From NCBI GenBank assembly GCA_900766395.1, contig CAAFWB010000116.1, positions 1-30,666 on the forward strand: a stretch of 30,666 nt of DNA, written 5' to 3'. Position 1 is the stretch's first letter; each line of letters begins with the position of its first letter. The translations under genes and the position numbers were made by a program. The notes beneath the pieces are model-generated. The model was not told where the DNA came from. It worked only from the letters and a program-made list of their open reading frames with translations, and searched no databases. The stretch comes from Clostridia bacterium (GTDB taxonomy: Bacteria; Bacillota; Clostridia; Christensenellales; UBA1242). Below, one piece after another: positions 16,010 through 23,141 of the stretch.

Positions 16010-16038
16010 TTTACATTTTGTCAATTTTTTGCTAATAT
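16010..16038 (+). promoter_or_regulatory. Promoter for the PH-domain gene
   Basis: TTTACA (16010-16015), a 17-nt spacer and TAATAT (16033-16038) precede GAGGTG and the ATG at 16059. Confidence 0.65.
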
Positions 16039-16058
16039 ATTAAATATATGAGGTGAGT

Positions 16059-16442
16059 ATGGCGAATAAATATTTTGGACCAGATTGCAAAACTTTATGG
16101 AAAGATAGAAAGCGTGTTTTTGGTCTTCCTTGGACTTTTACTAGATATGAAATTGTTGAAAAACCAGGTGAGTGGGTAAAACTTTTTAGTCACATCGGAT
16201 TGCTTTCAACGGCAAGTGAAGAAACACATTTTTATAGAATTGACGATTTGAGTGTTTATCAATCTCTTTTCGACAAAATGTTTGGTGTTGGAACAATAAC
16301 AGTTTATTGCGGCGACGCAAGCAATGATTCAATGGTTTTGCAAAAAGTCAAAAACCCATATAAAGTTCGAGATATGATTGCAACTTTGGTTGAAAAAGAA
16401 AGAAGAGAAAGAGGTATGAGATATTCAGAATTTCAAGGATAA
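16059..16442 (+). CDS. Bacterial PH-domain protein (bPH_2 type)
   Basis: A 127-residue protein whose body matches the bacterial pleckstrin-homology domain found in YdbS/YdbT-like proteins. It shows the strand pattern from the GLL segment through FYRIDDLSVYQSLFDKMFGV to GTITVYCGDASNDSMVLQKV, and then NPYKVRDMIATLVEKERRER. Unlike YdbS it has no transmembrane segments, so it is a lone cytoplasmic domain. The ATG at 16059 is preferred over the GTG at 16053 because the GTG lies within the GAGGTG ribosome-binding site. It stands alone between a promoter and a terminator. Domain recognition is good; the biological role is unknown. Confidence 0.82.
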   Translation: MANKYFGPDCKTLWKDRKRVFGLPWTFTRYEIVEKPGEWVKLFSHIGLLSTASEETHFYRIDDLSVYQSLFDKMFGVGTITVYCGDASNDSMVLQKVKNPYKVRDMIATLVEKERRERGMRYSEFQG

Positions 16443-16443
16443 C

Positions 16444-16471
16444 AAAAAGCAATGCACAAGCATTGCTTTTT
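16444..16471. terminator. Bidirectional terminator between PH-domain gene and glmUM fusion
   Basis: A 12-bp stem (AAAAAGCAATGC at 16444-16455 with its complement at 16460-16471) and a 4-nt loop, with A and T runs on either side. It abuts the stop codon of the convergent gene at 16472 and serves both strands. Confidence 0.92.
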
Positions 16472-18412
16472 TTAACGCATATTTTCAATAAGTTTCGCGA
16501 GTGAAGAAAAAACTTTTTTTGCTTTTCGTTTGTTTTTGGCCTCAACCAAAAGACGCAATTTCGGCTCGGTTCCGCTTTTTCGAATCAAGATTCGTCCATC
16601 TTCTCCCAAATATTCTTCAAACTCCAAAACTTTTGATTTCAATTCGTTTGAGTCAAGAATGATTTGACTACGCAATGTTTTGAAAGATTGTTGAAATTGA
16701 GGGAAAAGTTCAAGTCGAGAAAGTTCGCTCAAAGATTTTTTTGACGAGAAAACCAAGTTGCAAATAAGAACCGAGAGCAAAAGACCGTCGCCACTGCCAC
16801 AAACATCTTTTGTTATGATGTGCCCACTCTGTTCTCCTCCAAGACTTGCGTCAAGATGGTTCATTTCCTCAATGACATATTTGTCGCCAACTGGTGTGAT
16901 GCTTGTTGAAATGCCTTGTTTTTTTAATTCCTGAATGAGGGCAAGATTGGACATAACCGTTGTCACAATGCAATCATTTTTTAGTTTTCCTTGACGTTTG
17001 AGTTCTTGTGCCAAGATGAAAAGAAATTTATCTCCGTCAACAACTTCAAGTTTTTCGTTGACTGCAAGCACGCGATCGGCATCTCCGTCATAGGCGAACC
17101 CGATTGGAACTCCATAGTCTTTCATATATTGCTTTAAATGTTCAAGATGCAGACAGCCGCAGCCGTCATTGATTTTGTGGTTTTTTGATTTTCCTATGAT
17201 GTGGACACGTGCGCCCAGTTTTTCAAAAACTGCTTTGGCAAGTTTTTCGCTTGCGCCTCCTGAAACATCAATCGCCACTTCAAAATCTTTTAATTTTTTT
17301 GAATGATTCAATATGTGAGAGATATATTTTTGTGGTGTAATTTTCGTGATTTTTATGTTTTTTGATTGTTTTTTGCCATAATTTTGATTTTTTTCATAAT
17401 TTTTATCAATATTTTGAAGTTTTTGTTCGAGTTCTTTTTCGTGAAGTTCTGAAAGCTTTTGGCCATTTTTGTCAAACACTTTTATTCCATTAAAACTTTC
17501 GGGATTGTGAGAAGCGGTGAGAACAATTCCCAAATCTGCGCCCAATTCTTTTGTCATGAATGCAACGCAAGGTGTTGAAACAACTCCCAAATCAAAAATT
17601 TGAGCATTCGTAATTCCAGCCAAAATTCCCTCGCGAATTATTTTTCCGCTTGGACGGGTGTCGCGACCCAAAACAATTTTTTTTGTTTTTGTTGATGATA
17701 TTGCCTCGCCAAATTTTTTTCCAATTTCGAAAAAGTCTTCTTTTGTTCCTTCAAGTCTGATTCCGTCTGTCCCAAAATATGACTTTGGTTTTGGTTCAAA
17801 TTTTTGTGCGTATAAGTTTTTAAAGCCTTCTCTTATTGTTTCACGCTCACGAGCAATGCAAAAAGTGCCATCACGAAGATTTTTTGTAACTGTTGACCCC
17901 GCCGCGATGAATGCGCCGTCGCCAATCGAAAGTGGGGCGATGAGGTTGCAGTTGCTGCCAATAAAAACATTGTCGCCAACATTTGTGTGGTGTTTTTTCT
18001 CTCCGTCATAGTTTGCAAAAATCACGCCGCATCCAACATTGACATTTTCGCCAAGCGTCGCATCTCCAACATAACTGAGATGCGAAATTTTGCAGCCTGC
18101 TCCAATTTCGGATTTTTTTATTTCAACAAAATTGCCTATGCGGCAAGACGTCCCGATTTTTGAGCCTGGACGTATACGAGAAAAAGGTCCAATTTCGCAA
18201 TTTGTTTCAACGGAAGAACTTTCTATTTGACTATTAACAACAGACGAGTTGTCGCCGATTTGACTTTCATAAATTTGAGAGCAAACAATTTTTGCATTAT
18301 CTCCAATTTCGCAATCGCATAAAATTGCATTTGGGCCAATGGTTGCATTTCCTTTGAATTTCACGTTTTTGATAACGCAACTAGATTTATTAATGTATGT
18401 AATTTTGCCCAT
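16472..18412 (-). CDS. Fused glucosamine-1-phosphate acetyltransferase (GlmU C-domain) and phosphoglucosamine mutase (GlmM)
   Basis: A 646-residue two-enzyme protein for UDP-GlcNAc synthesis. Residues 1-205 form a left-handed beta-helix of hexapeptide repeats matching the C-terminal half of GlmU: RIRPGSKIG, GNFVEIKKSEIG, catalytic His111 in SHLSYVGDA, FANYDGEKK and FIAAGSTVTKN. Residues 211-646 are a complete GlmM: phosphoserine loop TASHNP with Ser301, metal site DGDADR (442-447), sugar loop GGEQSGH (525-531) and phosphate-binding RKSGTEPKLR. GlmM makes GlcN-1-P from GlcN-6-P and the GlmU C-domain acetylates it, so the halves catalyse consecutive steps. The GlmU uridyltransferase half is absent and must be encoded elsewhere or replaced. 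There is no stop or frame change at the junction. GAGGTGG precedes the start. Domain calls are firm; coupled catalysis is inferred. Confidence 0.95.
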   Translation of the reverse strand: MGKITYINKSSCVIKNVKFKGNATIGPNAILCDCEIGDNAKIVCSQIYESQIGDNSSVVNSQIESSSVETNCEIGPFSRIRPGSKIGTSCRIGNFVEIKKSEIGAGCKISHLSYVGDATLGENVNVGCGVIFANYDGEKKHHTNVGDNVFIGSNCNLIAPLSIGDGAFIAAGSTVTKNLRDGTFCIARERETIREGFKNLYAQKFEPKPKSYFGTDGIRLEGTKEDFFEIGKKFGEAISSTKTKKIVLGRDTRPSGKIIREGILAGITNAQIFDLGVVSTPCVAFMTKELGADLGIVLTASHNPESFNGIKVFDKNGQKLSELHEKELEQKLQNIDKNYEKNQNYGKKQSKNIKITKITPQKYISHILNHSKKLKDFEVAIDVSGGASEKLAKAVFEKLGARVHIIGKSKNHKINDGCGCLHLEHLKQYMKDYGVPIGFAYDGDADRVLAVNEKLEVVDGDKFLFILAQELKRQGKLKNDCIVTTVMSNLALIQELKKQGISTSITPVGDKYVIEEMNHLDASLGGEQSGHIITKDVCGSGDGLLLSVLICNLVFSSKKSLSELSRLELFPQFQQSFKTLRSQIILDSNELKSKVLEFEEYLGEDGRILIRKSGTEPKLRLLVEAKNKRKAKKVFSSLAKLIENMR

Positions 18413-18481
18413 TTTCCACCTCGTGTTTATGTATTCAAATGCCAGATATTTTGTGAATACACAAAACGCTGTGTTTTTTCA

Positions 18482-18510
18482 TAAAAAAAGATATGTTAAA
18501 CGACATATCT
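18482..18510 (-). terminator. Hairpin with minus-strand T run over a start codon
   Basis: AGATATGT (18489-18496) pairs perfectly with ACATATCT (18503-18510). On the minus strand the stem is followed by seven T, so it can terminate the DUF378-gene transcript before it enters the glmUM region. The plus-strand ATG at 18493 lies inside the stem. Confidence 0.6.
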
Positions 18511-18675
18511 CCTTGCGAATTAACAGCACTTGCAACTCTTGTTGCACAAAATATTGCGTCTTGCTCAACGGTTGAAGAAATCAATGTTTGGCGTATGTTT
18601 TTTGGTCAGATTGCAAGTGTTTTGGCAACATATAACGCGCAAGACATCAATCTTTTGAAAAAGAAGAAACACTAG
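18493..18675 (+). CDS. Small DUF6774-like protein
   Basis: A 60-residue protein resembling small Clostridia proteins of the DUF6774 type, which begin NxISPCELxALA and end in a short helical region. Here the matching parts are MLNDISPCELTALATLVAQN and VWRMFFGQIASVLATYNAQD. It is probably soluble, with no zinc motif (single Cys at 8 and 23) and a basic tail. No Shine-Dalgarno is visible before the ATG; upstream sequence is an A run, and the ATG sits in an 8-bp hairpin. Its TAG shares the palindrome CTAG with the stop of the convergent DUF378 gene. Family resemblance is from memory of the motif; function is unknown. Confidence 0.65.
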   Translation: MLNDISPCELTALATLVAQNIASCSTVEEINVWRMFFGQIASVLATYNAQDINLLKKKKH

Positions 18676-18929
18676 CCCAACATATCTTGTTGCGGTTCAT
18701 TCTTTTCTTTTTTAAACTTTTCGCGCCTGAATTCGATTCTGCCTTTTGTTGCGATTGCTTTATATATGAGATAGCCACAAGCAAGTCCAAAAAGCACATA
18801 AAAAATTCTCGAAGCAACATGGGCTTGAGAGCCAAAAATTCCAGCAATAAAGTCAAATTGAACAAGCCCAATTGAGAGCCAGTTTATTCCTCCAATCATT
18901 GCGATAACAAAACATATCAAACTAATCAT
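18672..18929 (-). CDS. DUF378 family membrane protein
   Basis: An 85-residue protein with two transmembrane helices and the DUF378 hallmarks: IAMIGGINWLSIGLVQFDFI in the first half, and IFGSQAHVASRIFYVLFGLA leading into GYLIYKAI in the second. A charged cytoplasmic tail (GRIEFRREKFKKEKNEPQ) is longer than in many members. The function of DUF378 proteins is unknown. The start at 18929 is chosen for its GAGGTG; the longer frame to 19040 would cover the promoter. A hairpin overlaps the ribosome-binding site. Confidence 0.85.
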   Translation of the reverse strand: MISLICFVIAMIGGINWLSIGLVQFDFIAGIFGSQAHVASRIFYVLFGLACGYLIYKAIATKGRIEFRREKFKKEKNEPQQDMLG

Positions 18930-18934
18930 ATTCA

Positions 18935-18953
18935 CCTCAACATTAATTTGAGG
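18935..18953 (-). promoter_or_regulatory. Hairpin masking the DUF378 ribosome-binding site
   Basis: On the minus strand CCTCAA (18948-18953) pairs with TTGAGG (18935-18940) over a 7-nt loop, and the 3' arm contains the GAGG of the Shine-Dalgarno. This could limit translation unless opened. Regulation is an inference. Confidence 0.5.
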
Positions 18954-18999
18954 AAAACAAAACAAAATATTCAACACGTGAATTTTTTTAAAAAGACAA

Positions 19000-19028
19000 A
19001 ATATAATAAACAAATAACAAATTTGCAA
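19000..19028 (-). promoter_or_regulatory. Promoter for the DUF378 gene
   Basis: On the minus strand TTGCAA (19023-19028), a 17-nt spacer and TATATT (19000-19005). It is divergent from the greA promoter and predicts a leader of about 65 nt. Confidence 0.65.
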
Positions 19029-19044
19029 AATTAATGCCAAAATG

Positions 19045-19073
19045 TTGACATCTTGTCACCATAAAACTATAAT
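19045..19073 (+). promoter_or_regulatory. Perfect consensus promoter for greA
   Basis: TTGACA (19045-19050), 17 nt, TATAAT (19068-19073): a full match to the housekeeping consensus, implying strong constitutive expression. The leader is about 60 nt and T-rich. Confidence 0.88.
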
Positions 19074-19139
19074 GAGCATGATTTTGAAAAATGATTTCCT
19101 TTTTTGGGAGATTGATTTTTTTTAACACGGGAGGGTGAT

Positions 19140-19607
19140 ATGGCAAACGAAATTTATCTTACACCAGAAGGCAAAAAACAACTCGAGGAAAAACTCGAAT
19201 ACTATAAAAAGGTCAAAAGACCAGAAGCAACAAAAGCAATCGGCGTTGCAAGGGAATTTGGCGACTTGAAAGAAAACTCAGAATACGACCAAGCAAAAGA
19301 AGAACAAGGCAAGATTGAAGCAGAAATTGCTGAAATGGAAGCAACTCTTCGTGATGCCATCATAATTGCAAAAAAAGTGTCAACAAACAAAGTTGGCATT
19401 GGTTGTGTCGTCAAAGTTTATGACGAAGATTTTGATGAGGAAATCGAATATAAAATTGTTGGTTCAACTGAGAGTGACCCACTTCGCGGCTTGATTAGTA
19501 ATCAATCACCAGTTGGCTCTGCTCTTCTTGGCAAAACAAAAGGCGAAGAGGTTATTGTTCCAACTCCATCAGGTCATATAACATTGAAAATTCTTGACAT
19601 CAAATAA
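19140..19607 (+). CDS. greA: Transcription elongation factor GreA
   Basis: GreA enters the RNA polymerase secondary channel and stimulates cleavage of backtracked transcripts. The 155-residue protein has the usual length. The N-terminal antiparallel coiled coil carries the acidic tip in EFGDLKENSEYDQAKEEQ, and the C-terminal globular domain ends in PLRGLISNQSPVGSALLGKT followed by VIVPTPSGHITLKIL. GGGAGGG precedes the ATG, and a consensus promoter lies upstream. Confidence 0.97.
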   Translation: MANEIYLTPEGKKQLEEKLEYYKKVKRPEATKAIGVAREFGDLKENSEYDQAKEEQGKIEAEIAEMEATLRDAIIIAKKVSTNKVGIGCVVKVYDEDFDEEIEYKIVGSTESDPLRGLISNQSPVGSALLGKTKGEEVIVPTPSGHITLKILDIK

Positions 19608-19622
19608 TATTGTCGACAAATT

Positions 19623-19651
19623 AAAGGTGCAACAAGTGTTGTGCCTTTTTT
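19623..19651 (+). terminator. Terminator after greA
   Basis: AAAGGTGCAAC pairs with GTTGTGCCTTT through two G-U pairs with a small loop, followed by a T run. Confidence 0.8.
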
Positions 19652-19671
19652 TAAACTTTTGAGAAAGTTGT

Positions 19672-19699
19672 TTGATTATTTTTTTATGTGTGTTATTAT
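19672..19699 (+). promoter_or_regulatory. Extended -10 promoter immediately before the holB ATG
   Basis: TTGATT (19672-19677), 16 nt, and TATTAT (19694-19699) preceded by TGT, forming an extended -10. Six bases separate the -10 box from the ATG at 19706, as in the gene at 8817. Confidence 0.6.
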
Positions 19700-19705
19700 G
19701 TTTTT

Positions 19706-20683
19706 ATGGATATTTCAAACAACATTGTCAAACGACTGGAGCTATTTAAAAACCTGGTTGCCGAATATCGTGCGGGCGTGTTTTTTCATGCGAATTTGTT
19801 TTATAGCCCTGACAAATTAACCAACGAAATTTTCTGCAAACAAGTGGCAAAAATGCTTGTTTGTGAGTGTGGCGAAAATGGCTGTGACCACTGCGGGAGT
19901 TGCCTTAAAATTGAAAAAGGAACAAATCCTGATGTCATGTTTTTTGGAAACACAAAATTTGCGGTTTCTGACGTTGAAAAAATTGTTGAAGACCAAACCC
20001 TAAAACCAATGATTTCACCTTGCAAAGTGTATGTCATAAACAAGATTGATAATGCGACAATTCAAGCACAAAACAAATTGCTCAAAGTGCTTGAAGAGCC
20101 AAATCCAAATGTGTTTTTCATAATTAATGCAACAAATCTTGATTCGGTTTTGCCAACCGTGAAGTCAAGATGCAAAATCATGACGATTGAACCGTTCGAT
20201 TTTGGGCAAATCAAAGAAATATTTGAAGATGAAAAGACCCAAATTTCTGAAATTTTATATTCGCAAAGTGGCGGGTATGTTGGAAAACTCATGGAACTGG
20301 TAACAGGTGGAGATTTTGCAGATTCTTTGAACCTCGCACGCGGAATTGTGTTTGATATGAAAAACAGCAAACAAGTTTTGGGCTATTCCGCAGAACTCTC
20401 TTCTTCAAAAGCAACTTTTTTGACGAAATTGTCACTCATTCAAGAGTTGTATCGCGATATCATTCTTTCACTTTTGGGACAAAGCAGTCTGCAACAAAGC
20501 AAAGAGTTTGCAGGCAAAATCGAACAGGTGAAGAGTGAGTTTACAGTCAATGCGTTGGTTGAAATTATCGATAAAATTGATTTATGCAAAAAGCAGTTTG
20601 ATGCAAATGTCAACATTGGCATGATTGCAGACGGACTGCTTATGAAAATCTTGGAGGTTAAATATCTATGCAAACAGAAATAG
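19706..20683 (+). CDS. holB: DNA polymerase III subunit delta prime
   Basis: A clamp-loader subunit (325 residues) that works with DnaX and HolA to load the beta clamp. The zinc cluster CECGENGCDHCGSC (about 53-66), the strand KVYVINKIDNATIQAQNKLL with KVLEEPNPNVFFI, and the SRC motif (154-156, TVKSRCKIM) identify it. The P-loop region reads ANLFYSPDKLTNEI and lacks GxxGxGK, consistent with a non-ATP-binding delta prime. The ATG at 19706 is chosen over one at 19688 because it lies directly after the -10 box and begins the conserved part; there is no Shine-Dalgarno. It heads the holB-ricT-trmN6-rsmI-tmk group and overlaps ricT. Confidence 0.93.
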   Translation: MDISNNIVKRLELFKNLVAEYRAGVFFHANLFYSPDKLTNEIFCKQVAKMLVCECGENGCDHCGSCLKIEKGTNPDVMFFGNTKFAVSDVEKIVEDQTLKPMISPCKVYVINKIDNATIQAQNKLLKVLEEPNPNVFFIINATNLDSVLPTVKSRCKIMTIEPFDFGQIKEIFEDEKTQISEILYSQSGGYVGKLMELVTGGDFADSLNLARGIVFDMKNSKQVLGYSAELSSSKATFLTKLSLIQELYRDIILSLLGQSSLQQSKEFAGKIEQVKSEFTVNALVEIIDKIDLCKKQFDANVNIGMIADGLLMKILEVKYLCKQK

Positions 20684-21543
20684 TTGGCGTGAAATTTGCT
20701 GACGGCGGAAAGATATATGATTTTTCACCAAACAATTTGTTGGTGAACATTGGAGATAAAGTTATTGTTGAAACTGTGAGAGGATTGGACTTTGGCACAG
20801 TTGCAACTCCAATCAAAACCATTGAAAGAGCAGAAACTGACGAACCGCTCAAAGATGTTGTTCGAATTGCGACACATCAAGACCTTGCTCAAATTAAAAA
20901 AATTAAAGCGCTCAACAAAAAGTTTTTGGAAGAAACAAAGAAGATTGTTGAAGACTTTGGGCTTGAGATGAAAATTATTAGTTGCGACACATCTTTTGAT
21001 GAACAAAAAATCAATATCAATTTCACGAGCGAAAACAGGGTTGATTTCAGAGAACTTGTGAAAGAACTTGGAAGTCGCTTCAAAGCAAGAATTGAACTTC
21101 GCCAAATCGGCGCTCGTGATGAGGTTAAAATCATGGGCGGGCTTGGTCCTTGCGGAAAAGTGTGCTGCTGCAGAGAATTTTTGAAAGACTTTGAACACGT
21201 TTCAATAAAAATGCCAAAAGTTCAAGGACTTTCACTCAATCCAACAAAAATTAGTGGACTATGCGGAAGACTTATGTGCTGCTTGGGGTATGAAAATGGA
21301 CATTACTCTGAAACTTTCCGCCTTATGCCAAGAATTAATTCCGAAGTTGAAACGCCAGAAGGCAAAGGAACAGTTGTGTATAACAACTTGCTAAAACGCC
21401 TTGTCCAAGTCAGAATTGGAAAGAAAGATGATCCAACAAGCCAAATTCTTGAATTTCCACTTGATAAAATCAAAATCAAAGCAAAAAACAATGTTGGATT
21501 TGATGATGACCCAGGCAACAAACTAAAAGATTTGGAAGATTGA
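20668..21543 (+). CDS. ricT: PSP1-domain protein RicT (YaaT)
   Basis: A 291-residue PSP1 protein. In Bacillus subtilis YaaT/RicT joins RicA and RicF in an iron-sulphur complex needed for mRNA processing with RNase Y and for sporulation, competence and biofilm formation. The cysteine clusters are conserved: GGLGPCGKVCCCREFLKDFE (Cys 162-168) and SGLCGRLMCCLGYE (Cys 199-205). The start has GGAGG about 10 nt upstream and lies inside the holB reading frame, so the genes overlap by 16 nt. The RicA and RicF genes are not in this window. Confidence 0.93.
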   Translation: MQTEIVGVKFADGGKIYDFSPNNLLVNIGDKVIVETVRGLDFGTVATPIKTIERAETDEPLKDVVRIATHQDLAQIKKIKALNKKFLEETKKIVEDFGLEMKIISCDTSFDEQKININFTSENRVDFRELVKELGSRFKARIELRQIGARDEVKIMGGLGPCGKVCCCREFLKDFEHVSIKMPKVQGLSLNPTKISGLCGRLMCCLGYENGHYSETFRLMPRINSEVETPEGKGTVVYNNLLKRLVQVRIGKKDDPTSQILEFPLDKIKIKAKNNVGFDDDPGNKLKDLED

Positions 21544-22271
21544 TGGAAAACGAAAATTTGAGGCTTGAAGATTTGCAATATAAAGGTCTGAAAATATATC
21601 AAGACAAAGACCTTTATTGTTTTACGAGTGATGCTGTCACGCTTGCAAACTTTGCAAAAATCAAGAAAGGCGACAAAGTCTGCGATTTTTGCTCGGGGTC
21701 GGGCATCATTGCAATTTTGCTTTCGGCAAAAAATGAGCCCAGCGAGATTTATGCGGTTGAAATCCAAAATGAAATGTTTGAATTATTGCAAAAAAACATT
21801 GAACTAAACAATGTTGAAAACATTAAGCCAATTCTTGGCGATGTGAAAGAATTTTCAAAACATATTCCCGCAGGAAGTGTTGATGTTGTTGTTTGCAACC
21901 CGCCATACAAAAAGAAAGGTGCTTCATTTCATAATGGAAATCAAGTTGTCGCAACAGCAAGGCACGAAATCAAACTTGACCTTTTGGGGTTGCTTGAAAG
22001 CGTCAAAAGAGTGTTGAAGTTCGGCGGAAGATTTTATATTTCATATGACGCAAACAGAAGTGCGGAGCTTTTGGCAAAACTGAAAGCATTTGAACTCGAA
22101 CCAAAGCGAATGTTTTTTGCACAACCTTCACCTCAAAAGAACGCGACGCTTGTTTTTGTTGAGGCAACGCGTGGTGGGAGAGAGGGTGTCGAAGTCTTGC
22201 CAACCTTGATTTCAAATGACAAAGACGGAAACTATGTGCAAAACATATTTGATAATTACAGACGAAAATAG
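21543..22271 (+). CDS. trmN6: tRNA1(Val) (adenine37-N6)-methyltransferase, TrmN6/YabB family
   Basis: A SAM-dependent class I methyltransferase of 242 residues that probably methylates N6 of A37 in tRNA. The SAM-binding motif is KGDKVCDFCSGSGIIAILLS, followed by IYAVEIQ; the N6-methyltransferase motif NPPY occurs in VVCNPPYKKKG. The ATG overlaps the ricT stop (TGATG), which favours it over the TTG three bases upstream. The position next to ricT and rsmI matches Bacillus yabB, which supports the tRNA target. Confidence 0.88.
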   Translation: MENENLRLEDLQYKGLKIYQDKDLYCFTSDAVTLANFAKIKKGDKVCDFCSGSGIIAILLSAKNEPSEIYAVEIQNEMFELLQKNIELNNVENIKPILGDVKEFSKHIPAGSVDVVVCNPPYKKKGASFHNGNQVVATARHEIKLDLLGLLESVKRVLKFGGRFYISYDANRSAELLAKLKAFELEPKRMFFAQPSPQKNATLVFVEATRGGREGVEVLPTLISNDKDGNYVQNIFDNYRRK

Positions 22272-22279
22272 GAGGGGAG

Positions 22280-23098
22280 ATGTTATATATTGTTGCAACG
22301 CCAATCGGCAATCTGGGCGACATGACAATTCGTGCGATTGAAACATTGAAATCGGTTGATGTCATTGCGTGCGAAGACACAAGAAACTCAAAAAAACTTT
22401 TGAGTCACTTTGAAATTGACAAACCGCTTATTGCTTATCATAAGTTTAATGAAAGAACAAGTGCTGAGGGGATAATAAAACTTTTGGATGAAAAAAAAGA
22501 TGTTGCTTTGATTTCGGACAGTGGAACACCTCTCATCTCTGACCCTGGAAATATTTTGACAAAAACACTTCGAGAAAGAGGATATGACTACACGGTTGTT
22601 CCAGGTGCGAACGCTGCACTATGTGCGCTCATATTGAGTGGGCTTGACACATCTCGTTTCACTTTTGTTGGGTTCTTGCCAGAAAAGCAAAGTCAAAAAG
22701 AAGAACTACTTTTATCGCTTTGTGATAGAGAGGAAACGCTTGTTTTCCATGTTTCATGTCACAACATAAAAGATGACCTCAATATCATATTTAAGATGCT
22801 TGGGCCACGTCCCGCTTGCCTTGTGAAAGAAATCACAAAACTGCATGAAAATGCGGTTAATTTTACGCTTGGTGAAGACGTCGAAGTTGACGAGCGTGGC
22901 GAATTTATTTTGGTTGTTGAAAAATTAAATAAAAATAATGAAAAAATAATTAAAAATAATTCAGATAATTCTCAAAAATTAATTAATGAAGTAAATAATT
23001 TTATTAATTTGGGTTTAAAAAAGAATGAGGCAATTAAACTTGTAGCCCGCATAAATAAAGAAGATAAAGATAAAATTTATAAGTTGTTTTTTAATTAA
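22280..23098 (+). CDS. rsmI: 16S rRNA (cytidine1402-2'-O)-methyltransferase
   Basis: RsmI 2'-O-methylates C1402 in the ribosomal P site. The 272-residue protein shows the tetrapyrrole-methylase fold: LYIVATPIGNLGDMTIRAIE at the N-terminus, CEDTRNSKKLL, and SDSGTPLISDPG. The C-terminal helix-turn-helix-like tail (EVNNFINLGLKKNEAIKLVA) is typical of RsmI. AGGAGGGG precedes the ATG. From about 22920 onward the coding sequence becomes extremely AT-rich (runs of AAA, AAT, ATT codons), unlike the first two thirds, though the protein tail remains family-like. Confidence 0.95.
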   Translation: MLYIVATPIGNLGDMTIRAIETLKSVDVIACEDTRNSKKLLSHFEIDKPLIAYHKFNERTSAEGIIKLLDEKKDVALISDSGTPLISDPGNILTKTLRERGYDYTVVPGANAALCALILSGLDTSRFTFVGFLPEKQSQKEELLLSLCDREETLVFHVSCHNIKDDLNIIFKMLGPRPACLVKEITKLHENAVNFTLGEDVEVDERGEFILVVEKLNKNNEKIIKNNSDNSQKLINEVNNFINLGLKKNEAIKLVARINKEDKDKIYKLFFN

Positions 23099-23141
23099 AA
23101 AATCAATTTTAATTTTAAATAATATTTTTTGAGGTGGAAGA

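Noticed and set aside
21540..21542. TTG as start of trmN6
   Set aside because: The ATG at 21543 directly overlaps the ricT stop in the usual TGATG arrangement and is the better start.
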